DNA from: an uncultured Micrococcales bacterium | Lineage (GTDB): Bacteria; Actinomycetota; Actinomycetes; Actinomycetales; Microbacteriaceae | Length of the DNA stretch: 8,135 nt | Direction of reading: 5' to 3' | Assembly (NCBI GenBank): GCA_903820955.1 | Contig: CAIJJH010000202.1 | Coordinates: 1-8,135 of the forward strand | In this document: positions 6,662 through 8,135 of the stretch, piece by piece | How the letters are laid out: each line of letters starts with the position of its first letter | Position numbering within the stretch: position 1 is the first letter of the stretch | Program-made: the position numbers and the translations under genes | Notes under the pieces: model-generated | Told to the model about the DNA's origin: nothing | Databases searched by the model: none | The model's input: only the letters and a program-made list of their open reading frames with translations

Positions 6662-7150
6662 ATGGCTGGCGAACTAAACGTAACCATTGTTGGCAACCTT
6701 GCCGACGATCCAGAGCTTCGTTACACCCAGGGTGGGCTAGCAGTTGTAAGCGTTCGTGTGGGCTCAACCCCGCGCACCTTTAACCGCGAGACCAACGCGT
6801 GGGTAGACGGCGAAACCGTGTGGGTGCGTTGCACCGCATGGCGTGAGCTTGCAGAAAACGTTGCTCAGTCGCTCACCAAAGGCACCCGCGTTATCGTGAC
6901 CGGTCGACTAAAGGCCCCATCGGCCTACCAGTCGACTGCTGGTGAGGCTCGCGCCTCGCTAGAGCTAGACATCGATGAAATCGGTGGCTCGCTGCGCTAC
7001 GCAACCGCGTCAATCACCCGTCGTGCCCGTGAGGGCGGCGCAGTAGCCGAGACCCCTTGGGGCGACTCGGGTGCTGCCAAGGCACCAAAGGCAGCAGACG
7101 ACTGGGCTAACCCAGGCGCTTCTGCCGGCGCAGACGACACCCCGTTCTAA
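6662..7150 (+). CDS. ssb: Single-stranded DNA-binding protein
   Basis: Homotetrameric OB-fold protein that coats single-stranded DNA in replication, recombination and repair; 162 residues, typical for an actinobacterial SSB. Residues 5-115 form the OB fold, with VTIVGNLADDPELRYT (7-22), aromatic DNA-contact candidates Phe40, Trp47, Trp54 and Trp60, and VTGRL (79-83). Residues from about 120 on are a low-complexity linker rich in Gly, Ala, Asp and Lys, ending in the partner-binding tip DDTPF (158-162). The tip replaces the frequent DDxPPF or DDIPF forms but keeps the acid-acid-x-Pro-Phe pattern. The ATG at 6662 begins the conserved N-terminus. Reading upstream in frame only enters rpsF. No strong ribosome binding site is near (AAGGA is about 14 nt away), so translation is probably coupled to rpsF, which stops 4 nt earlier. 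Confidence 0.98.
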   Translation: MAGELNVTIVGNLADDPELRYTQGGLAVVSVRVGSTPRTFNRETNAWVDGETVWVRCTAWRELAENVAQSLTKGTRVIVTGRLKAPSAYQSTAGEARASLELDIDEIGGSLRYATASITRRAREGGAVAETPWGDSGAAKAPKAADDWANPGASAGADDTPF

Positions 7151-7173
7151 TTCGAAAACTTTAGGAGTATCAA

Positions 7174-7437
7174 ATGGCTGGAAAGTCAAACGACGACCGT
7201 CGCAAGCCAAACCGCAACGCAAAGAATGCGAAGCTAGCGCCGGTTAAGTCAATCAAGGTTGGTGTCATCGACTACAAAGATGTCGCAACCCTACGTAAGT
7301 TCATCTCGGACCGCGGAAAGATCCGCGCCCGTCGCATCACCGGTGTTTCTGTTCAGGAACAGCGTCTAATCTCACGTGCCATCAAAAACGCTCGCGAAAT
7401 GGCTCTTTTGCCATACTCGGGCGCAGGCCGCAACTAA
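7174..7437 (+). CDS. rpsR: 30S ribosomal protein S18, cysteine-free form
   Basis: Small-subunit platform protein and binding partner of S6; 87 residues. The family signature runs from about residue 32 ([18 protein letters not shown]) to 64 (VSVQEQR), followed by [12 protein letters not shown] (71-82). The N-terminal 25 residues are a basic RNA-binding tail. There is no cysteine in the protein, so it is the zinc-independent (C-minus) type. Some actinobacteria carry both a zinc-binding and a zinc-free S18, but the copy in the ssb operon cannot tell whether a second exists. AGGAG lies 6 nt before the ATG. The 23-nt gap from ssb shows no promoter. Confidence 0.98.
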   Translation: MAGKSNDDRRKPNRNAKNAKLAPVKSIKVGVIDYKDVATLRKFISDRGKIRARRITGVSVQEQRLISRAIKNAREMALLPYSGAGRN

Positions 7438-7449
7438 GGAGCAGGAAGT

Positions 7450-7902
7450 ATGTCGAAGGTTATTCTGACCAACGAGGTCTCCGGTCTTGGTTCCGCAGGC
7501 GACGTTGTTGAAGTAAAGAACGGTTACGCTCGTAACTTCTTGATTCCAAAGGGCTTTGCAGTCGTTTGGAGCAAGGGTGGCGAGAAGCAGGTTGACTCGA
7601 TTCGCGCTGGTCGCGACGCACGTGCCCTTGCAACCGTTGAAGAGGCACAGACCCTCAAGGCTCGCCTTGAAGAGAAGCCGATCCGCATCGAGGTCAAGGC
7701 CGGTAAAGAGGGTCGTCTATTCGGCGCCGTCAAGACCGCCGATGTCGTTGCAGCTATAGTCACCTCTGGTCTTCCAGAGGTTGACAAGCGCAAGGTGGAG
7801 TTCGGCGGCGCAATTCGCGTAACCGGCAACCACGAAGCAACCGTTCGCCTTCACGGCGACGTAGTTGCCACCGTAACCCTCCAGGTTGTGGCTGCAAAGT
7901 AA
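7450..7902 (+). CDS. rplI: 50S ribosomal protein L9
   Basis: Two-domain large-subunit protein that binds 23S rRNA near the base of the L1 stalk; 150 residues, the normal length. The L9 signature is complete at residues 14-37, with Gly14, Gly17, Val22, Gly25-Tyr26, Asn29-Phe30-Leu31, Gly35 and Ala37. A long charged connecting helix follows (about 43-76), then the C-terminal domain with [12 protein letters not shown] (88-99). GGAG (7438-7441) gives an 8-nt spacing to the ATG. It is the last gene of the rpsF-ssb-rpsR-rplI operon and is followed by an intrinsic terminator. dnaB, the usual next gene in actinobacteria, would be beyond the window. Confidence 0.98.
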   Translation: MSKVILTNEVSGLGSAGDVVEVKNGYARNFLIPKGFAVVWSKGGEKQVDSIRAGRDARALATVEEAQTLKARLEEKPIRIEVKAGKEGRLFGAVKTADVVAAIVTSGLPEVDKRKVEFGGAIRVTGNHEATVRLHGDVVATVTLQVVAAK

Positions 7903-7914
7903 CCAGATTCAACA

Positions 7915-7951
7915 GGGCGGCGCCGGGTTTCGACTCGGCGCCGTTCCTTTT
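7915..7951 (+). terminator. Intrinsic terminator of the rpsF-rplI operon
   Basis: A GC-rich hairpin starts 13 nt after the rplI stop. The core stem is GGCGCCGGG (7919-7927) with CTCGGCGCC (7934-7942), nine pairs including one G-U, and loop TTTCGA. It extends outward by C-G, two G-U and G-C pairs to 7915/7946. The downstream side is GTTCCTTTT, giving the U-rich tract. Shape and position fit a Rho-independent terminator well. Confidence 0.88.
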
Positions 7952-7955
7952 ACCC

Positions 7956-7975
7956 TGTGGATAACTTGTGTATAA
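7956..7975 (-). other. DnaA box pair, left cluster (minus orientation)
   Basis: TGTGGATAA (7956-7964) is the exact reverse complement of the consensus TTATCCACA. TGTGTATAA (7967-7975) is the reverse complement of TTATACACA, which fits TTATNCACA. The two boxes have the same orientation and start exactly 11 bp apart. Confidence 0.85.
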
Positions 7976-8093
7976 CTCGGCTTTCGGCGTGTCGGAATTG
8001 TCGGATCAGCCAAGTCTCAGGTGGAAGTTTAGACTTTACAAAAATTTGTTTCGCACAGGCTAGAGCCCTTTTGTTTATTGCCTAAGCCAATAG
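7976..8093. other. Non-coding spacer between DnaA box clusters, with AT tracts
   Basis: No gene is seen in these 118 bp. The left half is of mixed composition and carries TGTCGGA twice, 9 bp apart (starts at 7990 and 7999). The right half has an AT tract with the imperfect inverted repeat ACAAA/TTTGT (8038-8049) and a T-rich stretch at 8068-8078. A promoter-like pair TTGTTT (8071-8076) and TATACA (8095-8100) with an 18-nt spacer runs into the right DnaA cluster, pointing out of the window. The AT tracts could be an unwinding element if this is an origin, but none of this is firm. Confidence 0.4.
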
Positions 8094-8135
8094 TTATACA
8101 CAATTCCTCCACAGGTTATCCACAGGTTATCCACA
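8094..8135 (+). other. DnaA box array, right cluster (plus orientation), running to window end
   Basis: Boxes start every 11 bp. TTATACACA is at 8094-8102 and a degenerate TCCTCCACA, with 7 of 9 matches, is at 8105-8113. Perfect TTATCCACA boxes follow at 8116-8124 and 8127-8135. The last base of the window is the last base of a perfect box, so the array may continue. The orientation is opposite to the left cluster, making a convergent layout around the spacer. Regular 11-bp phasing places the boxes on one face of the helix, as expected for cooperative DnaA binding. Confidence 0.9.

Noticed and set aside
8094..8135. Tandem 11-bp repeat as the start of a CRISPR or other repeat array
   Set aside because: The repeat unit is the DnaA box with two extra bases; it has no spacers and no CRISPR repeat length.

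Overview
The window looks like ordinary, oriC-proximal core chromosome of an actinobacterium. The best guess is a Microbacteriaceae-like member of the Micrococcales, possibly a streamlined planktonic lineage. This rests on gene order (aminotransferase, trxA, trxB, murJ, a DUF6049-type membrane protein, NUDIX and an HD-domain CCA tRNA nucleotidyltransferase, then rpsF-ssb-rpsR-rplI). It also rests on moderate GC content, tight spacing, TTG starts with good ribosome binding sites, and proteins of actinobacterial type. No mobile element, CRISPR array, tRNA, rRNA, toxin-antitoxin or defence gene was seen. The taxonomic guess is inference from memory of these neighbourhoods.

Left part (1-4699, minus strand): a compact run of six genes read right to left. 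The order is a NUDIX hydrolase, a short secreted and membrane-anchored protein, the lipid II flippase murJ, thioredoxin reductase trxB, thioredoxin trxA, and a PLP-dependent aminotransferase cut by the window edge. The first three overlap by 4 nt each. The remaining gaps are 31-57 nt, so one transcript could carry all six.

Centre (4700-6258): a 43-bp divergent intergenic region separates the NUDIX gene from the CCA tRNA nucleotidyltransferase on the plus strand. Neither start has a visible Shine-Dalgarno sequence, and each has a -10-like hexamer exactly 7 nt upstream, which suggests leaderless transcripts. A 97-bp gap then carries the leader of the ribosomal protein operon. It can fold so that the rpsF ribosome binding site is paired, and it shows an S6:S18-type CCG element.

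Right part (6259-8135, plus strand): rpsF, ssb, rpsR and rplI form the usual S6/SSB/S18/L9 operon, closed by a strong intrinsic terminator. The last 180 bp hold no gene. They contain two clusters of DnaA boxes in opposite orientation, each with exact 11-bp phasing, around an AT-tract-bearing spacer. The window ends exactly at the last base of a DnaA box. This is the most interesting item: either a replication origin or a DnaA-binding regulatory/titration cluster. dnaB would usually follow rplI in this group but is not in the window.

Functionally, the window groups cell-wall precursor export (murJ), thiol redox (trxB/trxA), tRNA 3'-end maturation, ribosome assembly and single-stranded DNA protection. 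I do not see a previously undescribed multi-gene system here.
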